Source: Seison nebaliae (taxonomy: Eukaryota; Rotifera; Pararotatoria; Seisonacea; Seisonidae). From it: a DNA stretch of 64,000 nucleotides. Shown in pieces: positions 12,137-25,013 of this stretch (its first letter is position 1; each line of letters starts with the position of its first letter). The position numbers were made by a program, and so were the translations under genes. The notes under the pieces were generated by a model. That model made no database searches and had not been told where the DNA came from. It was given only the letters and a program-made list of their open reading frames with translations. The stretch lies in the NCBI GenBank assembly GCA_023231475.1, contig JALJEE010000092.1:21378-85377 (forward strand). The letters run 5' to 3'.

Positions 12137-13635
12137 TGAGAAGAAACTAAAAAATGCTCGTTACAGTAATTGGAATAATGAACGAAATTCTGCGTGTTTG
12201 TTTTATAGTGGATGATTTATGTAAATGACATGCGTAATCCAACCTGCACCCTTCATGGAACGGAGGTGTCATGATGTCACGTTAACCTGATGTTGGAGTG
12301 ATTACAGAATAATTCAATAAAGGTATATCGGAACGTGTTCCACATACTGCAATGATTTAGTGAGTAGTTGTGAAAATTAGAATCATTGATTGACTTGTTA
12401 TGATGAGTATAAATTATGAATCCGAAACGTGAATGTCTCATAGTTGGAACTTTTATGTCCAGTTCTCCATTCATTTTTCTCCTTTTTCCATTGAGACTCG
12501 GGCCGAGTTTGTATTTGAGTTCAACTATTTGGTATGGACGATTGGTGTATTATTTATTTGGTTGCGTATGCCGCAGTTGAATATTTCTTCGATTCATATC
12601 CATTGCGAGAACTGTCAAATAAACAAGTTGGCAAACAGTCACATCAGGGGAGCCACGCGAATTGATGCATTCGTAAATGATATTAAGTTTTAAGTCTTTT
12701 CTTTGTTTTAATTATAGTCGCTACAGTTAACAAAGATGATTATCCTCCGATGGCCTAAACAGAGAATGCTGCAGGAGAAGTAAACCTTTAGCGGTCCAAT
12801 TATAGAAATAAATAATTAAAGTAAAAAAAATAGCTCATAAAAACCGGACGTGATGTGTTAACAACGAAAAATGACGAAAAAGAATCATCAATTTCAGATG
12901 ATATTGAAAAATTGGTTAAATGAACATCCCAGAAAGAACAATTTTAAATAAATTATTTTGTTTGTTTATATTCTTAAAAAATTGTTCGTCGGTTTTTTAT
13001 CTATAAAACATTTGAACTCGATTGATTAGATAAACTGATGAATAGTAAATAAAGATTTTCTGTAAGATAATTTTTATATGATTCACACATGTGGATGAAT
13101 GTGACTAAATTGATAAGTCCAAAATGAAAGAGAAAATATTAATAAATTTATATATATAATTAATTGAATTGATTAAATTGATTTGTTTTCAAATAATTCA
13201 ATATAAATACGGAAAAGATATGTGGATCTTTCACGTGGGAAAATAAAGAAAGAGAATAAATTCTGAATGATAAATGCGGAACTGAAATAATTTTTACTGT
13301 TACAATCTCAACCATTAAATTTTCACTTCTTTTCTAAAATTTCATTAAAGTCTTTCCTTTCTCTGATTTTTCGTCTTTCATCGATTATCGATCGATTATT
13401 CGTAGCAGAGTTGTAACTAATCAGGTTGTAAGAGCAGTTGTTTTCGCTGATGATGAGAAGTCGATGTGGAATTATTACTTGTTGTTGAATGATGGGGAGA
13501 TTGATGGTGTTGGGAGGAATGATGCTAAAAAATTTGAAAAGAAATTTTAGTTTTCAGAAATAAAATTGAAATATTTTTCAAATTTTTCAAATAGAATTTT
13601 TTCCACAATTTCCAATTTTTAATATTGAATTACTT

Positions 13636-16241
13636 TTAAAAGGAATTATATTGAACACTAACTGAAGATGACATCATTGGCATACCAAGTTGACTGTTGG
13701 CATGCGTTAATTCAACACCATAAATTTTAGAGGCTTTCTCTGACACGTTATATGTTTGTTGAGATTTGACTAATGTGTCGGAGAGAGCGATATGCCACTC
13801 AGTATAAGATACGTCATCCGGCGGAGACAATTGCACTTTCGGCTCACTGTTACCTCTCAAATAGATTGTGATCGTTTTCTGCGTTTTCATTTCTTTCGCA
13901 TCGATACTATCAATTCTTTCCATGGTAAAAACCTGAAAGAAGTAAATATGAAAGGAAACGGAGGAATGTTTAAAATGAACTTCTGGATCACGGTCTTTAT
14001 TCTCGTAATATAATTCAAGTCGATTCGGAAACAATTTAGCGTAGCGCGTCTGCCAAGTAAAGCCAAATGTACCTGTATTCTTCTTCAACTGTCCTTGAAG
14101 AATGAGATCTGATGTTTTTTCATCATCCCACAAACTCTTCAATTTCACTTTTTTCTTCATTTCAATCTTATCTGTGTCCACATTTACCGTATCGAAAACG
14201 GTTTCTTTGTTTTGAAAAAAAATTTTACTAATGTTAAATAAAAGGGAAGGAAATACCTGTAATTTCTTGTTGCCAACGATCTGAAATGACAATAGGAAAA
14301 TTTTTATACAATTCTTGATCGACTTCACTCAACTGGAAAAAATATTGAATATTTGAGATGATTCGAAATAAAAAAATTAACTTTGATACCTTTCGTATCT
14401 TCTTCATCAAAATTGCCGATGTCAAATGCATCAGCTGCATTCACTTCACCTCGTGGAGGTACAAGTGGTGGCGTATATTTTTGAAGATAGACCATCTTCC
14501 AATCGATATCACAGAAGAATGGATGATTCTTTAATTCGAGTGCACCTAAACCGAAAGAAGATCCTAATCTTCTATCCGGTTCCCGTTGAAGTAATCCTTC
14601 CAATAGTGATCTCATTTCATTGGAGAGAGAGTCAGGTAAATCGACCGCCATTGTCATTGTTAATTTATCAATTTCCTGTTTGTCTTTTGTTTTATGATGT
14701 CGGAAAGGACTATGTCCCTTCAATAGTTTGTACAACATGCAACCAAATGAGAACCAATCGGCAGTGGAATCATATGCGACACCTTTCGCCAGAACTTCTG
14801 GTGCCATGTAGCCGTGAGTGCCAACGGAAGCATGTGGTCTCTTCTTCACAAAATCACAAGCAAGTCCGAGATCTGATATGCGAACATGTCCATGTTCATC
14901 CAACAGAATATTCGCTGGCTATAAACGAAAGTAAAATTTAAAAATAAAGATAAATCACATTTGGAGACCTTTAGATCACGATAGACGATATTATTCGTAT
15001 GCATATGTTCCAAACCGAGAATTACTTCCGCTGCATAAAATTTCACTTCTTGTTCGGTGAAGACTCCATGTTGTGAGAGATGATAATGTAAATCTCCTCC
15101 GTTCATCAGATCGAGAATAAAGCATAATTTATCTGGCGTATGGAATGCATATGTTGTGCACACAATGAATGGACATCCTTCCTATGGAAATTGAGCAGAG
15201 ATTGGAAACTGATGAATTATGAGAGACTAACGCCCTGACTGACAATTGATAACATGACACGTTCGTTCAATGCCAACGATTCGCCTTGTTTCATTTTAAT
15301 TCGTTTCTTGTCTAAACATTTCATCGCATACATCTTCCCTGTATCGGCTTTTCGACAACCGTAAACTTCACCGAAACCTCCACGGCCAATTATTCGATGA
15401 ACACTAAAATCATTCATTGTTAACTGAATGAGATGAGAAGATGGAATTTAGGAAGATATTTATATAAAGTGGAACTGTAATGTTCAATTCTAAATTTTTC
15501 CATTGACAATATCTGGTGAATTGATCGCTTTCCAGGAATTTGGTAAAAACTCTTCCCATTAGCGAACGGCAAATCTCTTCTTTATATGGCTAATTTTAAA
15601 GGAGATAAACAATCAGGAAATATTAGAGAGAAACCTCAAATAAAACAGAGGCGAGAGGTATCGATGGATTCGATGAACTGTATTTAGATAAATGATGTTG
15701 TACTGACTCAACGGCAGTCTTGGAATAAGTCTAAAAAAATGATAAATTTTTTCTCATTTTCTTTTAAAACGAAAAGGAACGTGTGAACTAGAGAGAAGTT
15801 CTTTCATAATATATTGGTCGTATATCTCCTTGGAAGCAGCCCATCTTTCATCATCCGTCTCTAACTTCTCAAATCGTTTTATCTTCAAGAAAACTTTTTC
15901 AAAATTTCAAATAGGAATTTAATGTAACTTCTTCATAAAATTTGAGTTGTGGAACAGATTCATCATAATAATTATTACAAAATTCTTTAAATAGAAGAAA
16001 TCCTGAATAAACATAAATTAGAAGAATGTGAAGAATTTGAAGAAAAGAAACCAATTTTTTGATTGAAAATCTTCTCGAAATTATGCTCGTTATTTCTCAT
16101 TAAATGTTTCTGCATTACACTTCTAACGGTTGGATCAGGCAAAAGAATCTTTTTACTTGCTCTGGCGGCTGGTGTCGATTTCGATTTTTCCATGGCCATC
16201 AGGTAACTGACATCGGCCAAAACTGCTTCGAGATCAGCCAT
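13636..16241 (-). CDS. GRK2: G protein-coupled receptor kinase 2 (GRK2/3 type)
   Basis: Phosphorylates activated GPCRs at the membrane. Eleven exons on the minus strand: 16241-16052, 16002-15929, 15882-15781, 15730-15635, 15589-15476, 15423-15232, 15181-14969, 14918-14382, 14332-14257, 14204-13981, 13932-13636. They sum to 2115 nt (704 residues), close to the usual 689. N-terminus [20 protein letters not shown] is diagnostic. RH domain about 54-190, kinase about 192-470 ([18 protein letters not shown] lysine, [20 protein letters not shown]), AGC tail [19 protein letters not shown] domain about 563-665 ([16 protein letters not shown]), then a Ser-rich end. The PH domain places it in the Gbeta-gamma-binding GRK2/3 group. 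All ten introns are 45-52 bp. The last is 48 bp without a stop, so its retention would add 16 residues. Confidence 0.96.
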
Positions 16242-18330
16242 TGTGATTTGGAATGGTCAATGAATAGTATTTTTGTCAGTATGATTGATGGTTTCTCTCT
16301 CGAACTTTACAAGAATATCACGTCGTCTATTAGACTGGTATCATGGAATTCTCCGGAAATATAATTTAAAATGAAAAAACAGAATAATATAATTTTCTTC
16401 TGATTTGGATTGTGAGAATTTATTTGATAACGATGAGAATTGATTGATTATTATGAAATATTATTTAATTGTTGTTGGTGTTGTTGTTTGGGAGTAGGAG
16501 TATATCTGATGAGTAGTTCCGATGGTGAGTTGGTCGAGTAAATAAATTATTTGCTCAACTGAATAAACGTAGTGAGAGCGAACAAATAGATAAGAGAGTA
16601 GTTAATTGAACATCTTGTTTGCCATTATCGTTCATCTTATGAAATCGTTGTTGAAATAAATGATGGAATTGTCGTTGTTTTTCTGTTCCATTTCTTTTTA
16701 TTTTGCCATACACTGGTCAGAACGTCGATACATATGATCTGATAAATTTTCTGATAAATAATTTATAATATGGTAGAAATATTGATTTATTTACTCAATC
16801 AATCACGCACACAAAAAAAAACTCCGTATCGATAGAGATCAACCAAGCAATTATTCCATTAATTTTTTTCTGTGTGTCAAATTGAGTGATTGGTTGGAAT
16901 ACAGTTCGTTTTAGACGTATAGACATCGAAACTAAGTAATAGACTATAGTTCTGACAAAACCTTCTCGTATAGCACCTAAGAAGCATATGTGCGTAAACG
17001 AATCGAAGCACGCTTAAAATCCCACCCCAATTACTAAAAAATGAAATAAACTAAAACAATCTGAAAGGGAAGATAAGACGAAAATTATTATTAGGCTCCT
17101 TTTCCTATCAACAAATAATTTCAATGATGTTTCAAATTTTAATTCCTCTCACAATATATCGATGAACATGTAATTCTCAAATTGACAAACCGATTTTCTT
17201 CCATCAATGCTATTTAATCATCACCAATAAAACAATCACGCAAACATCAATCTTTCCCCCCTCCATCAATCAATATTCTCATGAAGAACTGGCACAAAAG
17301 AAATTTAATTTTCGTCTCATCATCCGTTTATTTATTCCTCTCCAATTCATTCAACGGAACATCCCCCAAATCATTCCTCCAATACATCGAAATCCAATAA
17401 ATTTAAATTACTTTCAATGTTTTTCTCCTATTATGACTATTCAATTGGAAAGAAAAAATAAGCGAATTGAAAAATGTTTTCCGTTAAAATTCTTTTTAAA
17501 ATAAAATATGAAAACTGCTGAAATTTGAGGAATGAAGTGACATTTTTTCTGGAATTATTATACCGTCTCCGGATATTCGAACCATCATAAAAATGACTTT
17601 TTCTTTCCTAGATATTATTTTGAAACTGGACGATAAAAAAAAATGGGATTTAAATGTCCACCAATTCCTTCTTTTAGGACGATTACATCGCGAAAATAGA
17701 CTGAAGATCAAATTGCTCGGGAAATAAGAGAAATGTTAAATAATTGAGCGAAATAATTTGTGAACAAAATCGAAAGTGAATTATAATTTTTTTTGAATAA
17801 CATTATTATAGTAGTAATGGAGAACAATAAAAATTATTGACAATGAGAAGAATGGACATATTGACAGATAATTTTAAGATTTTATAAGTTAATTTTTTTT
17901 GTTGAACCTCTTTATGGAAAGTGAGGAGGAAGAAAATGATTAAGCGAAATGTGAACAAGAAAGAAGAAAAAGAATTTCCTTTTGAATGATAAACATTTGG
18001 ATTTGTACCTCGACTACTGCATCAATATGTGCATGTTAACAAGATAATATGATGAGAATATAGTGAAGGAATTAGGCTGATGCATATGTAAATGAAATGA
18101 ATTGAAATATACAATGTCACTGGGAACAATCGACAAAGAATTAACGAATGAATATTGCAACAAGATGTGGATGAGACTCATTCGAATCGAAACATAAGTA
18201 ATCGTGGAATGAAGAAAAGGAAAGGATAAAGAGCATTAATTTCAGTGCTAAATCCATGAAAAGACAGAGATGGTATATGTTGAATAAAACTAATTGAAAG
18301 GTACAAAATCATATAGAAAAAAATGAATCA

Positions 18331-18846
18331 CTGACTTTTTCCCATTCTATATGAAATTTTCCCTAAAAAATAGTGAAACGGTGATTTACTCATCTTCTCT
18401 CACACCCGATCATTTTCCCTCCGACTTTTTACATTATGGAAAATTGTTCACTCTCATTTTTCTTTTTCGGTCATTTCCTCACCCATTTTGACCATTTTTT
18501 TTAAATTTTTATCAAAATTTAAAAACTTTTATAGTTTCTTTTGAAAATGTTTAAAATAAATTTTTTTTAATAGCTTGATAAAAAAAATAATAGAGTAATA
18601 TATTCATGATCGTATAATAAGAATAAAAGAATGAAAGCCCATTAAAAGAAATGTTCGGAATGAATAAAAAAATCTTAAGAATATAATATATATTAAGGTG
18701 AAGAAATGATCAGAAGAAAAATGAGAGTGAGGAATTCTCCGTGATGGAAAAAGTGGGAGAGGAAACGACCGTTTTGAGGAGGATGAGGAAATCACCTTTT
18801 TGGTAATTTTTTTGGCAGAATTTCATATAGGATGGGGAAAAGACTG
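18331..18846. mobile_element. Foldback element / long imperfect hairpin
   Basis: The arm at 18331-18492 matches the reverse complement of 18694-18846. Shared blocks in order from the outside: CTATATGAAATT, GGTGATTT with CTCATC, GGAAAATT or its variant GGAGAATT, CACTCTCATTTTTC, and TCATTTCCTCACC or TCATTTCTTCACC. The arms are about 150 bp and diverged, around a spacer of about 200 bp. There is no ORF. It could be a non-autonomous foldback/MITE-type transposon or a source of long hairpin RNA. I could not identify target-site duplications. Confidence 0.7.
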
Positions 18847-19636
18847 GTAACCTACAAAATATGATGTGATGTCACAACTTCGCGAACGGATAGAGCCATG
18901 ATTAAATGACAATGGTGTAAGAAAATATTAGGAGATAGACACTTATTTAAATGATGAATAAACTAAAATGAAAAATTAATGTTAAATTAAATTAATTTAA
19001 AGAAAAAATAAATGAAAATTTTTGTTTGATATCCTTCTCGTCTGTTCGCCGTGTGCCAATGTACACATGTCCTGAAAATTATGAGTGAATGTTGCGATTA
19101 TTAAATGATAATTAACGCATCATATTCTTGGTGGGGAGAAGTGCATAGTTTAATAGTTACTAGACAAACATAGATGGTAATGCAGGCAACTGTAAGACAT
19201 ATGGGAATCGTATATCGTTCTCTTATAAAATTCGATAGGAAATTTCTTAAAAAAAATTTAGAAAAAAATTTTCCTATTTTTATTTAAAATAGTTTGTATA
19301 ACATTAAACAGTACATATGGAATATGTGCATTCTGATAATGTGCATTTGATAATAATATTATTCTTCTCCTTCATAAGAATTATTAGTTCTTGATGATAA
19401 TAATAAAAATGATTATGATATATTTTTATGCATATCAGCCTCATCTTTTCCACCATCATCATCATCGTTAGAAGAATAATATAATATAATAATTATATTC
19501 CATATATTTCCCCCCAACAGACTAATTATAGAAAGATTTTTTCTTTCTTTTTTTTTGAAAGAAGAATGGAAATAATATTTACATTCAATTCTTTCTATTA
19601 TTCATTTATCTATCTCGAGAATCCCAACAATCTCAA

Positions 19637-19704
19637 TAGCTCACTAACTTCGAACGGAGTAGCGTGGCGCTAAGTTAAAAGTTAGTTTAGTTGGTAGTGA
19701 GCTA
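19637..19704. ncRNA. Structured 68-nt stem-loop of unknown nature
   Basis: TAGCTCACTA (19637-19646) pairs perfectly with TAGTGAGCTA (19695-19704). Inside, AACTT (19646-19650) can pair with AAGTT (19672-19676), next to AGCG-TGG-CGCT (19661-19671). CTAACTT can instead pair with AAGTTAG (19679-19685), giving an alternative fold. The segment is more GC-rich than its surroundings. It matches no RNA family I recognise, so the RNA-gene call is tentative and the strand unknown. Confidence 0.35.
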
Positions 19705-22700
19705 GACTAAATAAGAGAAGATGATAAATTAACTGGTTAATAACTTGTAGTTATTATTATGTCTCCTTCCCAAATAATTTCAGTAGTGTTGCGCATGCAA
19801 CTTAATTAACGTCCATATAAAGTTAATATTAGTGAATTAATAATTTAATTCCATGTTATGAATGAAAGAAGTGTATGGGAACACGTTACGTAAGTGCGAT
19901 CCATAACAATAAGAGAGGAGAAGTGCGCAGAATTATCGTGCACATTCTCTATGTCTTCCTCAATCACATGTCATTGGCAGAGACGAGTCCCATAAAGGAA
20001 CATGTACGTGATGAAATTTAATATTTGACGGACAATTCCAGATAATTAAGGAAACGATGATAGATGGAAGGAGGAATGAATCTTTCTATGTTAGATTAGA
20101 TATTATATTAGTTGTTTTTATTATCTAATGAATTTTACAATAATTCTTATCATGAAAAACTCGCTTCATAATCGACTAGCCCTTTTCATTTGTCAAAGTA
20201 GAACTGATCTTATCGACCTTATATCCAACATTCGTTAGATGATATGATCCCGAATATCATACAAATTATATAGAGAAAACATTCAGTAGCACGGCTCGTC
20301 CAATTAATACTTTCCAGTTCATGTGATATATAGAAGAAATCGCTTCCTGACTGCAAACCCAACAAATCATTTATCCATCAATCTCCCATTTAATAATACC
20401 ATTCCCCATTAATTAATGAACTACATTTCCTGAATGTCCGAATATGTTCCTTCTCCTCCACTCTACCAAATGGAGTCTACCTTACTTTATCCGAAATGGA
20501 AAACAAATAACCTTATTTATTTTTACTTCCCCCAACTTTTCGTCAAAATCATTTCTATGTCTTAATTCACTTTCAGTCGAATTCCTAAACTTTTCTTCTT
20601 CTTCTATTCTCCTCCTATTTCGAGTATTTTTCTTCCTAATTCTTCGCCTCAAAATTCTTTTATTCTCCATCAGAGAATTGCCCACCAAACGAATAAGGAA
20701 GCTAAAATAGAAGAATATTATATTAATTGCATTGTTTACATTTACATAAGTAGAAGGGAATTGCAGGAGGAGCTTCTTGCACAATCCACAACAAACAATT
20801 CAATTTGAACAAACTAACAGTTGATGGAAGCGTAATCAGATATTTGCGCTATCCAATTTTCCATTTGAGACATCAGTCACATGTGAGATACATTTAGGGG
20901 AGATGAAACTTATTTGAATAAAATGAAGATAGATAAGTGAATGGAAGATAATTAATAAAAGAACAATGTTTTCACTTTAGTTTTCCGAGCAATTGTCGAT
21001 TAGGGTGGCCAAGAACATCCTCATTCAACACTACCAAATTAGATGAGGAAAATGATTTTTTTTGTTTTTGACTTCTTGATCGGAATGACTGCTCGGTTTC
21101 CCTCATATACGTATGGAATGAATCAAAGAAAAATTCTTCTTCCTTCTAGTCGGAAGATAATGATTGCTCTAGAAGAACTATGCTTAATGAAATGTAAAGA
21201 TTATATTTGTGTTTTCACATAAGTGAAAATGAAAGAAATCAATTGCAAGATCTATTCCCAGCAAAAATGGTATGAGGGACATGTATGACACACCGGTGAT
21301 TTTGTTTTGAAGGGTGGTGCTATCCCAATCCAATATATGCACACACATTCTCATACTATTACAATGTTAACGATACCTACATGATAGGTGGGTCGAATGA
21401 AGAGAAAGGTTTCGTTTGATAAATACAATTTTACACGGAAAAGATATGTCTTGGAGAAGTTTGGATGAAAAAGGAAGATGTGTAGAAAAAATGCACAGAA
21501 AATGCACAAATGAAAACTAATTGAGAAGAGGTAAATTAATATATCTAATAAGAAGTTAGACCATGAAGAGACGGGGATAAAATTTTTTTAACTAATTACC
21601 TCCAATTACGTATTGATTGTATTACATTTAGTTAATGGACATAAAATAATTTTCTTTAACATTTTCCTTCTCACTGTCAATTATTGAAACTTAACGCTAA
21701 TATTCATAGATTTATGCATAATCTCAAATCAGTCGGATGAAATTGATGAAAAATGATGGACTCAATTTCTTTTTGGGGGAGGTTTCCGACACGATATTAT
21801 TTCAATGGAAGAAGAAATACTCAAATGAATGAGAAATTATCGGGTGTCATGGCGGAACACTTAGGGAAACCGTTAAATTTGAGATATGCAAAAAAGCATT
21901 ATGTGTTCACAGTTCTCCACATATGCCGACTCCACAAAAAGGAAATCAGTTGAGACTGCAAGTCGTAGTGGTAGTAAGATTAAGCAGAAAATTGAAATTG
22001 AATAACGAAAAATATATAATTGAAAGTTGATGTAAAGCGGAAGAATAATAGGGTAGAAGTAATTGTTAGTATTTAAAACTAATGGGTTAACGGGAAAATG
22101 ATAAATAGTTATAAGAAAATAGAAAGGAGAAAATGTTGAAAGAACGGAAGATGTCTTGAGAAATGAACGATATGAGAATAATAAATGAATGAATGGTTCT
22201 TTTCTCTTAGAGAATGGCACTAATAATATATGAAATCGGTAAGGAAGATGAAAAGAAATTCTCTTATAATATCGATCAATTACATTATATGAAAATGGAG
22301 AATATTGGAAAACTAATTTAGTTGGGAAGAAGATGATCTGGCCCTATCATATTAGGATCATTCAAAATATATTCATCCGTTTTCTGATAGGTTACGTATG
22401 TCGAATGTTAGTCAAAATAAGTAACTTTCAAAAGATGCATTCTAGGACAATCTACTACTAATATGTCGTAAAATTTGTACGATGTGCAAACTTTTTCATA
22501 TCATATTTTCAACTTCATCTTATCATGTCTTAAATATTTCAACAAACAGTGTACATGTCTAGCTTCATTTGGACTATACCTACTAACATTTTCTACCACC
22601 ACTCCATTACACTGAACATATCAATATTTTCCATCGTTGTATAACATTATTTCAGAATTTATCTTGAAATTAAACTGCGCGATTTACTTCAAACTTTCCT

Positions 22701-23751
22701 ATACATAACATTCTAGACAAATTCTTATGCTCTCATACACCACCTACCTTAAACACTCGATCTACATAAAGTTGGAAGCATACTTACGGAGAAGAATGTA
22801 TGTTGCCTTTTCAGTTTGAAGATACTCGAATCTATTCGTTCAACCTAAAAAATGTCATAAGAAAAATTACTTAAGCATTCGTGGAGGAAAACTGAAACTA
22901 ACGTTAGGTTTATAAGAATTAGGGAAAGGTAGTTGAATCTCATTCACCTTAATTTCTTTAAAAAATAAAATCGTAAATTATTTTTTAAAAATTAATTAAT
23001 TTAAAACATACGTCACCTTGAACAATCAAGCACGCAGTTCCATATCCATCCAAATTCATTGCTTTCATAAACTATCAATTTACGTCGATATATATTACAA
23101 GAAATAACATAATGAATGATAAGACACATACATAAATTGAAAGAAATGGTTCATTTATTTTAATTAAACTAATACCTGAAGATGAAGACAGTTGGGTTTG
23201 CTTCTCTTTGTCAAAGTCAATAAGTAGAGAAAGACGGGAAAGGAATAATATGTGCATTTTGTTTGCGTTCTTCTCAAATACGCCCCTTCTTCTCGACTAG
23301 CTAAATTGTCTCTTCTTCTTCTTCAGCCGACAGCAACGAATTCTTACTATAAATAGCATTCGGTTCTATTTTAACGAATAACTTGTTCATCCTTAGTCAC
23401 ATACCTAACTTTTTTTTATTCATCCCAACACCTAGAACATATACAAAATAAGCATATCGATCTGTTTATGAGTTTACATTAAAATTTACATTTACTTTGT
23501 GATTAAAGAAGTTGAGTATTCATAACTTATCCATATTATTAATCAATAGAAAAACGTTTAAAGTTGTTACTCTTAGAAGAATGCAGTTTCCATCTCTCAA
23601 TTGGTTGAAGTGCACATTATCTTAGGTATCCGATAATTAAGGACCATTTATTGTCAATATAATCGACAATTATTGAAGTTCTTCCATATAAATATATCCT
23701 TTTTTAATCTTATTTATTTATATCAGAAATCTAAATAAAAAAAGAGGAGGA

Positions 23752-23854
23752 TAATACCTAATACCTAATACCTAATACCTAATACCTAATACCTAATACC
23801 TAATACCTAATACCTAATACCTAATACCTAATACCTAATACATAATACCTAATA
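23752..23854. repeat. Heptamer tandem array (TAATACC)n, i.e. (TTAGGTA)n
   Basis: About 14.7 near-perfect copies of a 7-bp unit, with one C-to-A change near 23842. The complementary strand reads TTAGGTA repeated, which contains the arthropod telomeric pentamer TTAGG plus TA. It lies inside a gene-free region, flanked by ordinary AT-rich DNA. Confidence 0.95.
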
Positions 23855-24009
23855 AAAATATAAATTTCTAATTTATCAATTAACTAATAATTTTGAAAAA
23901 TTCTTTACAGAATGTCTTTATATGATATAAATTATATCGAACTCAATTTGTAATATCGAATAATGAAGATAATGGAAGAAAACCAACCGACATACACCGT
24001 ATAATATGG

Positions 24010-24857
24010 ACGAAGAATTCACCATTTATATCGATATCGGAGAGGAATTCACTCTAAAATCAAATGTTAATTCCATTTGGGAGAGGAAATAACTCTAATT
24101 TTTTTTTACAAAAAAACATCATTTTTTTCCACTTTCGAAAAACCGGATTCAAAAGCTCGACACCGTCGGCAGTTTCTACTTCAAAAGGAGGATGTAAAAA
24201 ATTCATGATACACTGATAGTAATATAATAGGTACTTAATGATAATTATGGACACGTATTTATAGAAGATTTACTATTCACTTGTAAGATTTGCGGCTTTT
24301 TTTATCATTAAAAATTGATTGATTAAATTCCACATTTATCATAGTATGTTTCTATTTTATAGATTAATTGACCATAAGATTGTTCAATTAATTATTTTAA
24401 TTATTTGATCTCATCACTTGATTAATTGATTAACGGATTCTTTAGTAAATATTGTCTTACTTTACGTCTGAAGAAGGTATATGTATATTAAAGCTATCAT
24501 TCTATTAAAATATTTACTAATTCATTTACAATGTCAAGCGCTCATTTGAGCATTGTGACTTTATAAGTCAGGCTAAATTCGAAAAAAATGTGAAATTAAA
24601 AGATGAATTCCTCTCCGAAAAACTAAAAATAAAGATAATTCCTCTCCGAAATCTTCAAATTTTAGTGAATTCCTCTCCGAAAAACTCTTTTTGGGTGAAT
24701 TGCTCTCTGAAAAACTGCTTTTTGGTGATTTGCACTCCGAAAAGTGTTTTATAAGGTGAATAGTGGAGTGAATTCCGCTCCGATATTTGAGTGAATACAG
24801 CTCCGAATATGAAAAACAAGGTGAATTCCTCCATTATGTGAATACCGCTTCGGGATT
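24010..24857. repeat. Inverted array of a GTGAATTCCTCTCCGAAAAACT-like motif
   Basis: Between 24604 and 24857 at least eight diverged copies of GAATTCCTCTCCGAAAAACT recur every 30-40 nt, drifting to GAATTGCTCTCTGAAAAACT, GATTTGCACTCCGAAAAG and GAATTCCGCTCCGATATT. At 24014-24110 three reversed copies occur (GAAGAATTCACC, GGAGAGGAATTCACTCT, GGGAGAGGAAATAACTCT). About 500 bp without the motif separates the two blocks. It is not a CRISPR array: copies are diverged and spacing is uneven. It resembles subterminal repeats of a transposon or a decayed minisatellite. Confidence 0.75.
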
Positions 24858-24963
24858 CATAATTTATGTTATTTTCATTTTACATTAGAATTTTTAATTT
24901 ATTTTCAATTTTACTGGACTGTTGTCCGATTGGTGATGGTTCAAAGATTATCACTTTCCTGCC

Positions 24964-25013
24964 TTATACATGAGTACTGCTATGTCCGGAGAGGCACAGT
25001 ATCTCTTGTACAA
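24964..25013. repeat. Short imperfect stem-loop
   Basis: TTATACATGAGTACTG (24964-24979) and CAGTATCTCTTGTACAA (24997-25013) can pair over about 14 bp, with two mismatches and a one-base bulge, around a 17-nt loop. The stem is shorter than a normal pre-miRNA and the sequence matches no microRNA I recognise, so it is recorded only as a hairpin. Confidence 0.35.

Larger units (their letters stand above)
10627..13635. other. Intergenic region between convergent NIM1 and GRK2
   Basis: About 3 kb of AT-rich DNA with no supported gene. It contains the short dispersed repeat at 10901-11037 (further copy at 11688), a TGAAACA/TGTTTCA palindrome near 11640 and the hairpin at 12070-12136. The 86-residue ORF at 12433-12693 lacks features and is not called. 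Confidence 0.4.

Noticed and set aside
12433-12693. 86-residue ORF between NIM1 and GRK2
   Set aside because: No family features, no nearby poly(A) signal and ordinary length for chance in this composition.
20444-20784. Overlapping 88- and 100-codon ORFs on opposite strands
   Set aside because: Both arise from one T/C-rich stretch; low complexity and no supporting signal.
23752-23854. True chromosome end
   Set aside because: Unique AT-rich sequence continues on both sides for tens of kilobases.
23752-24857. Heptamer array and motif array as a CRISPR locus
   Set aside because: No unique spacers between heptamers, diverged copies in the second array, and the window is eukaryotic.
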